DNA from: Paenibacillus dendritiformis
Lineage (GTDB): Bacteria; Bacillota; Bacilli; Paenibacillales; Paenibacillaceae
DNA length: 64,000 nt
Direction of reading: 5' to 3'
Assembly: GCF_945605565.1 (NCBI RefSeq)
Contig: NZ_OX216966.1
Span: 1,795,501-1,859,500 of the forward strand
Of this stretch, positions 42,908 to 51,191 are shown piece by piece. Numbering within the stretch: the stretch's first letter is position 1; every line of letters begins with the position of its first letter. Made by a program: the position numbers and the translations under genes. The notes beneath the pieces are model-generated. The model had not been told where the DNA came from, did no database searches, and saw only the letters and a program-made list of their open reading frames with translations.

Positions 42908-44203
42908 ATGACGGGATCGATCAGCTTTGCCGCAACTGGCGACAGTCTTATCTCCCGGCGTCTGCCCCCGAATGACCAAGCTTGTCGGGATGTGGCGTCG
43001 ATTATCCAGCAAGCGGATGTGCGGTTCACGAATCTGGAGACGACCGTGCGCCGAATGGAAGGATTTCCGTCCGCCGTGAGCGGAGGATCCTGGGCGATGG
43101 CTTCTCCTGAGATGCTGGGTGATCTCTTGAGGTATGGCTTCAATCTGGTGGCCTGGGCGAACAATCATACGCTTGATTACTCGTATGGGGGATTGGAAGC
43201 AACCGAGAAATATTTAGATCAGCACGAACTGGTTCATGCAGGAGCCGGAAAAGATCTGGCAAGCGCAAGCGAGCCGCGCTATTTGGAGACGGCCTCCGGC
43301 CGGGTCGGGCTGATTGCAGCGACGGCGAGCTTCGATCCGACATGGATGGCGGGGGAGCAGCGCCCGGATATGATCGGGAGGCCAGGCGTCAATGGATTGC
43401 GGCATCATGTCATGTATACGCTTCATCGTTCGAGGCTGGAGCAATTGAGATGCATCGCAGAAGCCTCGCATATCAATGATCCTTATATACTTATGGTGCA
43501 GAAAGGGTATATGAAGGAGCATCCGGAAGGAACGGTTCCATTTGGGGCATATCTGTTTACAGAAGGGGAGCATGAAGGAGCGTCTTGCCGGCTGCATAAG
43601 GGAGACGTGGACAGGATCGTCCGCTCCATTCGCGAGGCGAGAAGACAGGCGGATTACGTCATCGTGAGTATCCATGCTCACCAGCCGCAAGGCAGGAGCT
43701 TCGATCGCCCGGCCGAGTTCGTCGTCGAATTCGCCAGATTATGCATTGACGAAGGGGCTCATGCTGTCGTTGGCCATGGTCCCCATATCGTGAGGGGCAT
43801 CGAGGTGTACAAGGATCGCCCTATTTTCTACAGCTTGGGCAATTTCATTTTTCAGAATGATTCGTTCCTGCGCCAGCCTGCTGATTTTTATGAGAAATAT
43901 GGATTAGGACATCAGCATCGTCCGGCGGACGCCTATGATGCGCGAAGTCAGCATGGTACAACCGGCCTTGCGGCCGATGCGGAAGTCTGGCAATCCGTCA
44001 TCCCTTATTGGAAGATGAGGAACGGCAAGCTGACGGAATTGACCCTCTACCCGCTTGAGCTTGGCAGCGGGCGGCCAAGGTACCGGAGAGGGTGGCCCCA
44101 ATTGGCTGCTTCCTGCGAGGTATTGACCAGGATGGCCGTCTTGTCGGAACCGTGTGGCGTAACGATTCAGATAGAAGATGGCGTAGGGAAAGTATCATGG
44201 TAG
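42908..44203 (+). CDS. CapA-family (PGA_cap) metallophosphatase-like protein
   Basis: 431 residues from ATG 42908, five bases after GGAGG. There is no signal peptide or membrane span. The calcineurin-like CapA pattern is present: AATGDSLISR at the start, RFTNLETTV, VAWANNHTLDYSYGG, then VSIHAHQPQG, VVGHGPHIVRGIEVY and YSLGNFIFQ, which carry the metal-binding His, Asp and Asn residues. CapA proteins are linked to poly-gamma-glutamate capsule synthesis, but family members are widespread and no capB or capC is nearby. The cytoplasmic form suggests an enzyme of unknown substrate. Confidence 0.8.
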   Translation: MTGSISFAATGDSLISRRLPPNDQACRDVASIIQQADVRFTNLETTVRRMEGFPSAVSGGSWAMASPEMLGDLLRYGFNLVAWANNHTLDYSYGGLEATEKYLDQHELVHAGAGKDLASASEPRYLETASGRVGLIAATASFDPTWMAGEQRPDMIGRPGVNGLRHHVMYTLHRSRLEQLRCIAEASHINDPYILMVQKGYMKEHPEGTVPFGAYLFTEGEHEGASCRLHKGDVDRIVRSIREARRQADYVIVSIHAHQPQGRSFDRPAEFVVEFARLCIDEGAHAVVGHGPHIVRGIEVYKDRPIFYSLGNFIFQNDSFLRQPADFYEKYGLGHQHRPADAYDARSQHGTTGLAADAEVWQSVIPYWKMRNGKLTELTLYPLELGSGRPRYRRGWPQLAASCEVLTRMAVLSEPCGVTIQIEDGVGKVSW

Positions 44204-44204
44204 G

Positions 44205-44252
44205 CTAGCTTGGTAGGGCGGGACTGATCTAGCTTGGCAGGATGGAACTGAT
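44205..44252 (+). repeat. Two tandem 24-bp repeats
   Basis: CTAGCTTGGTAGGGCGGGAC and its following TGAT (44205-44228) are directly repeated at 44229-44252 with 20 of 24 bases identical. They lie immediately after the CapA-like gene's stop. Confidence 0.7.
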
Positions 44253-44300
44253 CGGCCTTGTCTGTCGGCATGGCATACGCTAACGAGGAGGATGGAACGG

Positions 44301-45824
44301 ATGGAGCAATCGGGACAATCGGGATTGGGCTTGCGCGTACGCGGGACGCGGTTCATTGACGATGCCGGTCGGCAGGTGCTGCTGCATGGCGTCAACATGG
44401 TGTGCAAAGAGGAGAGCCGCCACTGGATAGGCGACTGGAGCGATGAAGACTTCGCCCGGCTTCGCCGTTGGGGGCTCAATGTCATCCGTCTCGGCATGAA
44501 CTGGAATGCGCTGGAGCCGGAGCCTGGCGTCTACGACGACGAATATATCGAGGCGCACCGGCGCTTGATCCGGCTGGCGCATCAGCATCAGATCCGGGTC
44601 TTCCTTGATATGCATCAGGATCTGTACAGCACGCTGTTCGGCAACGGCGCTCCTGCCTGGGCGACCTTCACCGATGGGGAGCTGTATGAGCCGGGACAGG
44701 TATGGAGCGATGCGTATTTGTTCAACAAAGCGGTCCAGAGGGCGTTCGATCATTTCTGGCGGAATACGCCGGCTTCCGACGGGGTCGGGATTCAGGATCA
44801 TTTTGCGCAGGCGTGGGGGCATCTGGCACGGAAGCTGCATGGGGAGCCCAATGTTATCGGCTATGATCTCATCAATGAGCCGTTTATCGGCAGCGGGGCG
44901 GAGCAGGCGATGGCCGCGATCTTGGCCCAATATGCGGAGCTGTATGCCGCACGGTATGGGGAGGCCGATCCGGCGGAGATGCTCGCGGCCTGGATGAATC
45001 CGGAACGGAAGCAGGCGGCGCTCGGCCTGCTGGAGGACGCGGAGCTGTTCCGGCAGGTGGTCGATGCTCCAAGCCCGGTGCTGCAAGCCTTTGAGGCGAC
45101 GGCTCTCTCCGCGCTGTACCGGAAGGTGGCGGCAGCGATTCGGGAGACGGACGCGCACGGCATGCTGTTCCTGGAGACGAATTATTTCTCCAATCTGGGC
45201 ACCCGCAGCATGATTGAGCCGGTGATCAGCCAGGACGGCATTCGCGACGAGCAGCAGGTGTATGCGCCGCACGCCTATGATCTGGTAACCGATACGGAGC
45301 TGGCGCATACGGCGAACGACGCGCGGCTGGAGCTGATTCTGAGCCGCCACGAAGAGACGCGAGAGCGGCTGGAGATGCCGCTGCTTGTCGGCGAATGGGG
45401 CGCGTTCTATGGCTCGCGCGACACGGGGCATGTATCGCTTCATATCCAGCGCCTGCTGGAGAAGCTGCTCTGCAGCGACGCCTATTGGGATTACACGCCG
45501 GATATGGACCGCAGCCCGTCCTTCCTCGGCGTGCGGCGCGGCTATCCGATGGCAGTCGCCGGCAAGCTGAAGCAGTACCGCTACGAGCATGGGGTCGGCT
45601 CCTTCAGCATGCGCTGGGAGGAAGCGGGCGAGAGCGAGGCGCCGACAATCATCTATTTGCCGGATATTCGCCATGTCGCGCCCGGGACCGTGACGCTGCA
45701 GCCGGAGGGTGAACGCTATACGCTCCAGCCCATCGAAGGCTCGCGTGCCGGATATATGATCATCCCGCCGGTTCAGCGCGGGAACCGCAGCCTGATCATT
45801 GCGGGCAACCATCCGGAAGGATGA
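44301..45824 (+). CDS. Glycoside hydrolase family 5, endoglycoceramidase-like
   Basis: 507 residues from ATG 44301, nine bases after GAGGAGG (ATG 44292 overlaps that site). The TIM-barrel has LLHGVNMVCKE, RLGMNWNALEPEPG, DMHQD, the acid/base Glu193 in YDLINEP and the nucleophile Glu365 in LLVGEWGAF. A C-terminal beta-sandwich of about 85 residues follows. GH5 enzymes of this subgroup cleave the link between glycan and lipid aglycone or related beta-glycosides. No signal peptide is seen, so substrate would have to enter the cell or the enzyme leave by another route. Confidence 0.85.
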   Translation: MEQSGQSGLGLRVRGTRFIDDAGRQVLLHGVNMVCKEESRHWIGDWSDEDFARLRRWGLNVIRLGMNWNALEPEPGVYDDEYIEAHRRLIRLAHQHQIRVFLDMHQDLYSTLFGNGAPAWATFTDGELYEPGQVWSDAYLFNKAVQRAFDHFWRNTPASDGVGIQDHFAQAWGHLARKLHGEPNVIGYDLINEPFIGSGAEQAMAAILAQYAELYAARYGEADPAEMLAAWMNPERKQAALGLLEDAELFRQVVDAPSPVLQAFEATALSALYRKVAAAIRETDAHGMLFLETNYFSNLGTRSMIEPVISQDGIRDEQQVYAPHAYDLVTDTELAHTANDARLELILSRHEETRERLEMPLLVGEWGAFYGSRDTGHVSLHIQRLLEKLLCSDAYWDYTPDMDRSPSFLGVRRGYPMAVAGKLKQYRYEHGVGSFSMRWEEAGESEAPTIIYLPDIRHVAPGTVTLQPEGERYTLQPIEGSRAGYMIIPPVQRGNRSLIIAGNHPEG

Positions 45825-45826
45825 TT

Positions 45827-45856
45827 TTGACAGCGGCAGCGTATGTATGATAGGAT
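45827..45856 (+). promoter_or_regulatory. Promoter ahead of the clan-CD-like gene
   Basis: TTGACA (45827-45832), 18 bases, TAGGAT (45851-45856). It would give a leader of about 160 bases before the gene at 46022. Confidence 0.45.
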
Positions 45857-45905
45857 GCTAGATATATTTACCATCATTACGATTATAGAAGGAGTTATTA
45901 TTTCA

Positions 45906-45929
45906 ATGAAACTATCGATTCACCTCTAA
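45906..45929 (+). CDS. Possible 7-residue leader peptide
   Basis: GAAGGAG lies 11 bases before ATG 45906, which opens MKLSIHL and stops at TAA 45927. A perfect hairpin, CTATCCGG (45967-45974) with CCGGATAG (45984-45991), follows before the next gene. A role in translational control is only a possibility; the site may be chance. Confidence 0.25.
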   Translation: MKLSIHL

Positions 45930-46021
45930 CGCATTGCTTCCGCAGACCGGGCCCGGGCTCCTCCTGCTATCCGGCAACATATTCCGGATAGATGGTTAAC
46001 CTATTTGAGGAGGAGATAAGT

Positions 46022-46576
46022 ATGAGTAGACCGGAAATGAACGTCGCCTTGGTGTGCGGCCCGGATTGCGATATGGACACGCAAGCGATCCGTGCGGCTT
46101 TGGAATATTTTGGAGCACGGGTATTTACGTATTGGATTGGAAGACCGAGTGATTTCAATGCGGTGCTGTCGGGAGAGGATCTGTACCCAGGCATGGACCT
46201 GATTATCCTCAACTTCCATGGCGATGAAGGACAATTCTGCATGCCGGAATTGGGAGAGGACGTCTATGAGGAGGATGAGCCGCGCGGGGATTACGGCCCG
46301 GAGGAGATTCGGCGGTATGCGAAGCTGGATCATCACATCGTCATCGGCAACGGGTGCTCCCTGGGCGATCCGGCATTGGCGCAAGCCTTCCTGGACGCGG
46401 GATGCAAGATGTATATCGGACCGGACGACTACCCGGAAGGCACCTCGGCGCTTATGTTCGTACTGCGTCTCGGCTATGAGATGATTCAGAACAAGAAGAG
46501 CGTGCGTGAAGCCGTCGAGGCGTCCCGCGCGATGGATGAGGAGAACCTGTCGATGTACCGAATCTACACGGCTTAA
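46022..46576 (+). CDS. Small clan-CD-like (caspase-fold) His/Cys protein
   Basis: 184 residues from ATG 46022 after GAGGAGGAG. Two hydrophobic-strand-plus-motif blocks stand out: DLIILNFHGDEG with His66 and HHIVIGNGCSLGD with Cys112. This is the order and spacing of the His-Gly and Gly-Cys dyad of clan CD peptidases (caspase, gingipain, CHAT). A third block, YIGPDDYPEGTSA, follows. Length is that of a minimal catalytic subunit. There is no signal peptide. Relatives in Bacillus are, as I recall, sometimes labelled aminolevulinate dehydratase, which the sequence does not support. Substrate unknown; a non-proteolytic role is possible. Confidence 0.6.
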   Translation: MSRPEMNVALVCGPDCDMDTQAIRAALEYFGARVFTYWIGRPSDFNAVLSGEDLYPGMDLIILNFHGDEGQFCMPELGEDVYEEDEPRGDYGPEEIRRYAKLDHHIVIGNGCSLGDPALAQAFLDAGCKMYIGPDDYPEGTSALMFVLRLGYEMIQNKKSVREAVEASRAMDEENLSMYRIYTA

Positions 46577-46598
46577 TGGATCCAATAGGTGAGAAGAA

Positions 46599-46630
46599 GA
46601 GTCTTGGCGGTATCCGCCAAGGCTCTTTTT
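46599..46630 (+). terminator. Rho-independent terminator
   Basis: GAGTCTTGGCGG (46599-46610) pairs with CCGCCAAGGCTC (46614-46625, one G-T pair) over a 3-base loop, followed by TTTTT. Confidence 0.88.
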
Positions 46631-46795
46631 AATGGGCAGGGCCGGATTCCACCTCATCTCCCCCTCTTCCCATAACAGGAATCCTGCAAAAGTACAGTAA
46701 TTTTTTGCTTTATAGCAAATATTAGGCACCAATCCTGCAAATCTACATCATTTCCCTCGAAAAGTCCTCCTTCCAAGCCCAAGCACGCAAAATTG

Positions 46796-46859
46796 CTGCA
46801 TTATTGCAGGCTTCACTTTGGTGAGAAGCGGCTTCCCCGGAAAAACTGCATTATTGCAG
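46796..46859. repeat. Repeated palindrome CTGCATTATTGCAG
   Basis: The imperfect 14-base palindrome occurs at 46796-46809 and again at 46846-46859, a spacing of exactly 50. ATCCTGCAAA also occurs twice just upstream (near 46680 and 46732). The stretch looks like decayed intergenic repeats rather than a gene. Confidence 0.65.
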
Positions 46860-46930
46860 TTTTCGACGGGAGAACCAGCAGCATACAGACTGTCAGACTG
46901 TGTACGCATCCCGCATTATCCGATCGAGAA

Positions 46931-47110
46931 GAACGCAAGCAAGAGGAACGCAAGCAAGAGGAACGCAAGCAAGAAGAATGCAAGCAAGAAGAATGCAAGC
47001 AAGAAGTATGCAAGCAAGGGGAACGAAGGCAAGAGGTACGTAAGTAAGTGAAACGCAAGCAAGATATACGCAAGCAATAGCTGCGCAAGCACGGGGAACG
47101 CGATGAGGAG
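46931..47110. repeat. 15-bp tandem repeat array, about 12 units
   Basis: Units of GAACGCAAGCAAGAG run without a break from 46931 to about 47110. The first five are nearly identical and later ones diverge progressively. Because the period is a multiple of three, both strands stay open (KQEER-like and SCLRS-like repeats), but no frame has a credible start signal. I treat it as a minisatellite. Confidence 0.85.
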
Positions 47111-47442
47111 GTACTCAAGCGTCTAGCATCGAAGCCGATTACGAAAGTGTCCTGCGGACGGCTGCTATTCGGTCCCGGACTGGCCGGTCGAGAAGAACAG
47201 GGCTGCACTGTCCTTCACTCCCCGGACCGCCGCTGCTTCGAGCTTGGTCTTGGCGGAGGGGAGCGGGGTGCAAGCGCCAAGCACCCGAGCGGACTGGAAG
47301 CAAGCCCGCTGCCAGCCCCTTTCCAAGCGATCCCGGAGTGGAGAAAAATTCGTCTTTAAATAGGCAAACTGAAGATTTGTGCTCATGTATCGAGTATGAT
47401 GTGATCAAGTATATGGCGGAACGAACCAAGGGGGATGATGCT
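47111..47442. other. Intergenic, no supported gene
   Basis: About 330 bases between the tandem array and the enolase-superfamily gene. Open frames on both strands have no ribosome binding site or recognisable family, and no clear promoter is visible. Confidence 0.4.
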
Positions 47443-48570
47443 ATGATAATTGCCCGTATCGACGTGTTTCCTCTTCTCCTGCCGATGAGCCAATCGTTCA
47501 CGATATCCAATGGAGCTGTAGGTGAAGCCAGCCAAGGGGCGCCTCATGTATATGTGCGAATTACCGCGGACAACGGCGTCTGCGGATGGGGGGAGGCAAG
47601 ACCGAGCCCCCGTTGGAGCTACGAAACTTTGCAAACGGTTACAAGCACGATCTCGCGTTATCTTCGCCCGGCGCTGATCGGCCTGGAGGCCAAGGATTGG
47701 AGGACGATCCAACGGGTGATGAACCGGGAGATCCGGCCGGGGCTGGACAGCGGCCAGCCGATTGCGAAGGCGGCCATCGATATGGCGCTGCATGATCTGA
47801 TCGGCGCCGCAGAGGGGCGCAATCTGGCGGAGCTGTGGTACTCGGCTCCGAATCCGGGGCTGAAGCTGTCGTACCTCATTAGCACGGCCAGCCCGGAGGA
47901 AGCGGCGCGCAAGGCGGCATACGCCGCAGCGAACGGCTACGAAGCGGTCGATGTCAAGATCGGGCTCGACCCGAAGCGGGACCTCGCGATTGTGGAGGCC
48001 GTGAAGAGCGAAGCGCCGGGGTTATACTTCCGGGCAGATGCGAATCAGGCCTACAATCTGCCGCAGGCCGTCAAGCTGGCGAAGCAGATGGAGCGGATCG
48101 GGGTCGATGTGTTCGAGCAGCCGCTGCCTGCCAACCAGCTGCACGGGCACGCCGAGCTGCGCCGCAAGACGGCGCTTCCGATCGCATTGGACGAGAGCGT
48201 CTGGACGCCCGGGGATCTGATGCAGGCGATTCGGACGGAGGCATGCGATACCGTCGTCATCAAGGTGACGAAGATGGGCGGATTGGCCGGGGCCAAGCGC
48301 TGCGGCGAGATGGCCCGCGATGCGGGGCTGGATCTGCTCGGCGGCGGGCTGACGGAGTCGAGACTCGGCTTGACGGCCAGCGGCTGGCTGTTCCAATACT
48401 TGGAGATCGCCTATCCGGCCGATTTGAACGGTCCGATGTTCCTGAGCGATGATCCGGTCGAGACGGGGCCCGTTATCAAGGAGGGCGAGGTTCAATTGCC
48501 GGCGGGGCCGGGAATCGGATGCGTTATTTCCATGAAGAAGATAGAACAATATGCTGCCCGTGACGACTAG
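47443..48570 (+). CDS. Enolase-superfamily enzyme (MLE/dipeptide epimerase type)
   Basis: 375 residues from ATG 47443 with AAGGGGG upstream; an alternative ATG lies at 47413. The capping domain is followed by the barrel: Lys172 in AVDVKIGLD, metal ligands Asp198 (RADANQAY), Glu225 (FEQPL) and Asp250 (ALDESVW), and Lys274 in VVIKVTKMGG. One Lys on each side of the site fits the muconate lactonizing enzyme subgroup, which includes dipeptide epimerases and N-succinylamino acid racemases. The usual first Lys of the KxK motif is Asp170 here. It precedes a sugar importer locus, but a shared pathway is not proved. Confidence 0.82.
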   Translation: MIIARIDVFPLLLPMSQSFTISNGAVGEASQGAPHVYVRITADNGVCGWGEARPSPRWSYETLQTVTSTISRYLRPALIGLEAKDWRTIQRVMNREIRPGLDSGQPIAKAAIDMALHDLIGAAEGRNLAELWYSAPNPGLKLSYLISTASPEEAARKAAYAAANGYEAVDVKIGLDPKRDLAIVEAVKSEAPGLYFRADANQAYNLPQAVKLAKQMERIGVDVFEQPLPANQLHGHAELRRKTALPIALDESVWTPGDLMQAIRTEACDTVVIKVTKMGGLAGAKRCGEMARDAGLDLLGGGLTESRLGLTASGWLFQYLEIAYPADLNGPMFLSDDPVETGPVIKEGEVQLPAGPGIGCVISMKKIEQYAARDD

Positions 48571-48783
48571 CGGATATTTTTTTTCATCGAAAAAGGAAGA
48601 GATATCCATCATTTTTTCGTTATTGGGAAGCGGAATCCACTATTTCGGTAAAAAATGCCGGTGCGATCCGGTGGACTGCAAAATTGGAGGAGGTGAGGCT
48701 TTCATCCATGTGCTGGCAAGCGAAGGAATAGAATTCCGTCATTCGGCTTGTTCACCTAATCGAATGGAGAAAGGGAGGCGTCT

Positions 48784-50139
48784 ATGATGACACAGATGAG
48801 AAAAAAAGCGTTGGCGTTACTATGCTCCGTCGGAATGCTGCTTACCATACTGGCGGGATGCAGCGGCGGCTCGGACTCCAATGGGGCGAATCCGTCGGCC
48901 CCTTCCGGGGAAGCGGGCAAGGAGCAGGGAGAGAAGGTGGAGATTACCTTCTGGCATACGTACACCGACACTGATGCGGGTCCGATCAACAAGGTCGTGG
49001 AGAGCTTCAACAAGAGCCAGGATCGGATTTCGGTCAAAATTTTGGGCAATCAGGACAGCACGAAGCAATTGACGGCCATCTCCGGCGGAGCGGCCCCGGA
49101 TATTCTGCTGACGTTCTGGAACAACATCGGGCCTTGGGCCGAAGCGGGCGCCGTCATGGATCTGTCCGATAACATTCAGAAGGACGGCTTCGACGTGAAT
49201 GCGCTCATCCCGGCCGCGGCCGAGCGCATGAGCATCCACGGCAAATATTACGGAATGCCGTTCACGATGAGCATGGCCAACTCGCTCATGTATAACAAAA
49301 AGGCATTTGAGGAAGCGGGTATTACGGCGCCTCCAGAGACGCTGGAGCAAATGTTCGAGACGGCTAAGCAGCTGACGAAGCGGGATGGCAGCGGCAACAT
49401 CAAGCAGATCGGATTTATCCCGGATTATCCGTGGATTGACAACGTGTTCTGGCCGGTCATCTTCGGCGGATCCTGGTATGACGAGAGCACGGGCAAAGTG
49501 ACGCCGAACGATCCGGCCAACGTCGAGGCGATCGCGTACCAGCGTTCCTTCTATGACGAATTCGGCGCCGACCAGATCGCGAAGTTCAAGTCCGGCATGG
49601 GCAAGCGCGGCACGCCGCAGGATCCGATGCTGACGGGCCAGTTGGCCATGTATATCGGCTGGGAGTACAACTTCCGCGATGAACGGGCGGAGGACGGCCC
49701 GATCGGCGTAGCTCCGTTCCCTTATCCTGCCGCGAAGCCGGAGCTGAAGGGAGCGGGAATGGTTAGCCCGCGCGCCATATTTATTCCGGTCAAGGCGAAG
49801 CATCCGGCGGAAGCGTGGGAATTCATGAAGTATCTGATGACCCAGGAGGCGCAGATTGAGTTCGCTCTGGAAGCGAAGGTCATTCCGACCATTAAGGCGG
49901 CGCTGGATGACGAGCGTCTCCGCGCGGATGCGAACAAGACGATGATTCCGTTCCTGGAAGCGGCGAAGAGCGAGAACCTGCAAGGCTTCCCGAACAGCTC
50001 GTACATTAATGAATATTTACAAGCGCTGTCGGAGGAGACGGAGAAAGCGCTGAAGGGCACGCAGTCGCCGCAGGAAGCGATGGATAAAGTCGCGCAAAAA
50101 ATTCAGCCGCTTGCAGACAAGGCAGCTCAAAAGCAATAA
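48784..50139 (+). CDS. ABC sugar transporter substrate-binding lipoprotein
   Basis: 451 residues with a lipoprotein signal ending LAGC (Cys26) and a Gly/Ser/Pro-rich tether. The mature part is the family 1 extracellular solute-binding fold: ITFWHTYTDTDAGPINKVVE, AAPDILLTFWNN, MPFTMSMANSLMYNKKAF and FMKYLMTQEAQIEFALE. AAGGGAGG precedes ATG 48784. Two MalF/MalG-type permease genes follow and no ATPase gene, as is common when a shared MsmK-like ATPase serves several importers. Substrate is probably an oligosaccharide. Confidence 0.92.
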   Translation: MMTQMRKKALALLCSVGMLLTILAGCSGGSDSNGANPSAPSGEAGKEQGEKVEITFWHTYTDTDAGPINKVVESFNKSQDRISVKILGNQDSTKQLTAISGGAAPDILLTFWNNIGPWAEAGAVMDLSDNIQKDGFDVNALIPAAAERMSIHGKYYGMPFTMSMANSLMYNKKAFEEAGITAPPETLEQMFETAKQLTKRDGSGNIKQIGFIPDYPWIDNVFWPVIFGGSWYDESTGKVTPNDPANVEAIAYQRSFYDEFGADQIAKFKSGMGKRGTPQDPMLTGQLAMYIGWEYNFRDERAEDGPIGVAPFPYPAAKPELKGAGMVSPRAIFIPVKAKHPAEAWEFMKYLMTQEAQIEFALEAKVIPTIKAALDDERLRADANKTMIPFLEAAKSENLQGFPNSSYINEYLQALSEETEKALKGTQSPQEAMDKVAQKIQPLADKAAQKQ

Positions 50140-50264
50140 ACACGGTGTGGCCGGGACGCTTCGGCCCCCCCTCCTGCCCGTGGCCTTGATTCGAGGACGC
50201 TTTGCCTTCCAAGGCCAGGCAAGAGGGGATTTGCGAAGGCAGACGACAGGAAGGAGGCGGGAGA

Positions 50265-51191
50265 ATGGACAACAACAGCAACATCATCGGCATTCGCAAA
50301 AGAGAACGGAAGACATTGATCATCGGCTTGCTGTTCACGAGCCCATGGATTATCGGTTTTTTGGTGTTTCAGCTTTATCCGATCGTGACCTCGTTCTATT
50401 ACAGCATGACGGAATATAATTTGTTCTCGTCGCCGACATGGGTCGGAATGCAGAATTACCGGGACCTGTTCCACGACGACAAGTTTTTCTTGTCCATGTA
50501 TAACACGCTGTATATTACGGTGTTCGGCGTCGTCCCGCATATGGCGTTCGCGCTCGGGATGGCACTGCTTCTGAATATGAAAATAAAGGGTCAAAGCATA
50601 TACCGTACCATCTATTTTCTGCCGACACTCGTTCCGGCCGTCGCCGGCTCGCTGCTGTGGCTGTGGATTCTGAATTCGCAGTACGGGCTGATCAATATGC
50701 TGCTGAAGAGCATCGGAATCGTCGGCCCGAACTGGCTGGTCGATCCGGATTGGACGAAGCCGTCGCTCATTTTGATGGGCTTCTGGGGAACCGGAACGAT
50801 TACGGTCATGTATCTGGCCGCGCTGCAGGACGTGCCGCAGATTTTTTATGAGGCCGCCGAGATGGACGGAGCCAGCCGCTGGCGCAAATTCTGGTCGATT
50901 ACCTTCCCGGCGATTTCGCCGATGACGCTCTTCCAGTTAATTATGATGCTGATCGGGTCTTTTCAATATTTTACGGAAGGCATGGTGTTCGCAGAGGCGT
51001 CCCAATCGATCGGAGGGCCGGAGAACTCGCTGCTCTTCTATTCCATTTATTTGTACCAGCAGGCGTTCTCCTTCCTCAACATGGGGTATGCGGCCGCGAT
51101 GGCCTGGATTCTGTTCCTGGTCGTCATGACGTTCACGCTGCTCATCTTCCGGACATCGGCCCGTTGGGTGTACTACGGAGGTGAGAAATAA
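50265..51191 (+). CDS. ABC sugar transporter permease (MalF/UgpA-like)
   Basis: 308 residues from ATG 50265 (AGGAGGCGGGAG upstream; earlier in-frame starts lack a site). Six membrane spans and the cytoplasmic EAA loop (YEAAEMDGASRWRKFWSIT, about 203-221) mark the MalF family. It forms a heterodimeric channel with the next product and takes substrate from the upstream lipoprotein. The stop TAA shares its last base with the ATG of the second permease. Confidence 0.92.
   Translation: MDNNSNIIGIRKRERKTLIIGLLFTSPWIIGFLVFQLYPIVTSFYYSMTEYNLFSSPTWVGMQNYRDLFHDDKFFLSMYNTLYITVFGVVPHMAFALGMALLLNMKIKGQSIYRTIYFLPTLVPAVAGSLLWLWILNSQYGLINMLLKSIGIVGPNWLVDPDWTKPSLILMGFWGTGTITVMYLAALQDVPQIFYEAAEMDGASRWRKFWSITFPAISPMTLFQLIMMLIGSFQYFTEGMVFAEASQSIGGPENSLLFYSIYLYQQAFSFLNMGYAAAMAWILFLVVMTFTLLIFRTSARWVYYGGEK

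Noticed and set aside
44280..45812. 510-residue minus-strand frame opposite the GH5 gene
   Set aside because: Covers nearly the same bases as a clear glycosidase on the plus strand and matches no family.
46022..46576. Delta-aminolevulinate dehydratase
   Set aside because: The protein is only 184 residues and lacks the zinc-site cysteines and active-site lysines of that enzyme.
46931..47110. CRISPR array
   Set aside because: Units are contiguous 15-mers without unique spacers, and no cas gene is nearby.
46813..47208. 131-residue minus-strand frame with SCLRS repeats, considered as a pentapeptide-repeat protein
   Set aside because: The repeats arise from the 15-bp DNA array, lack the A(D/N)LxX pattern, and the frame has no ribosome binding site.
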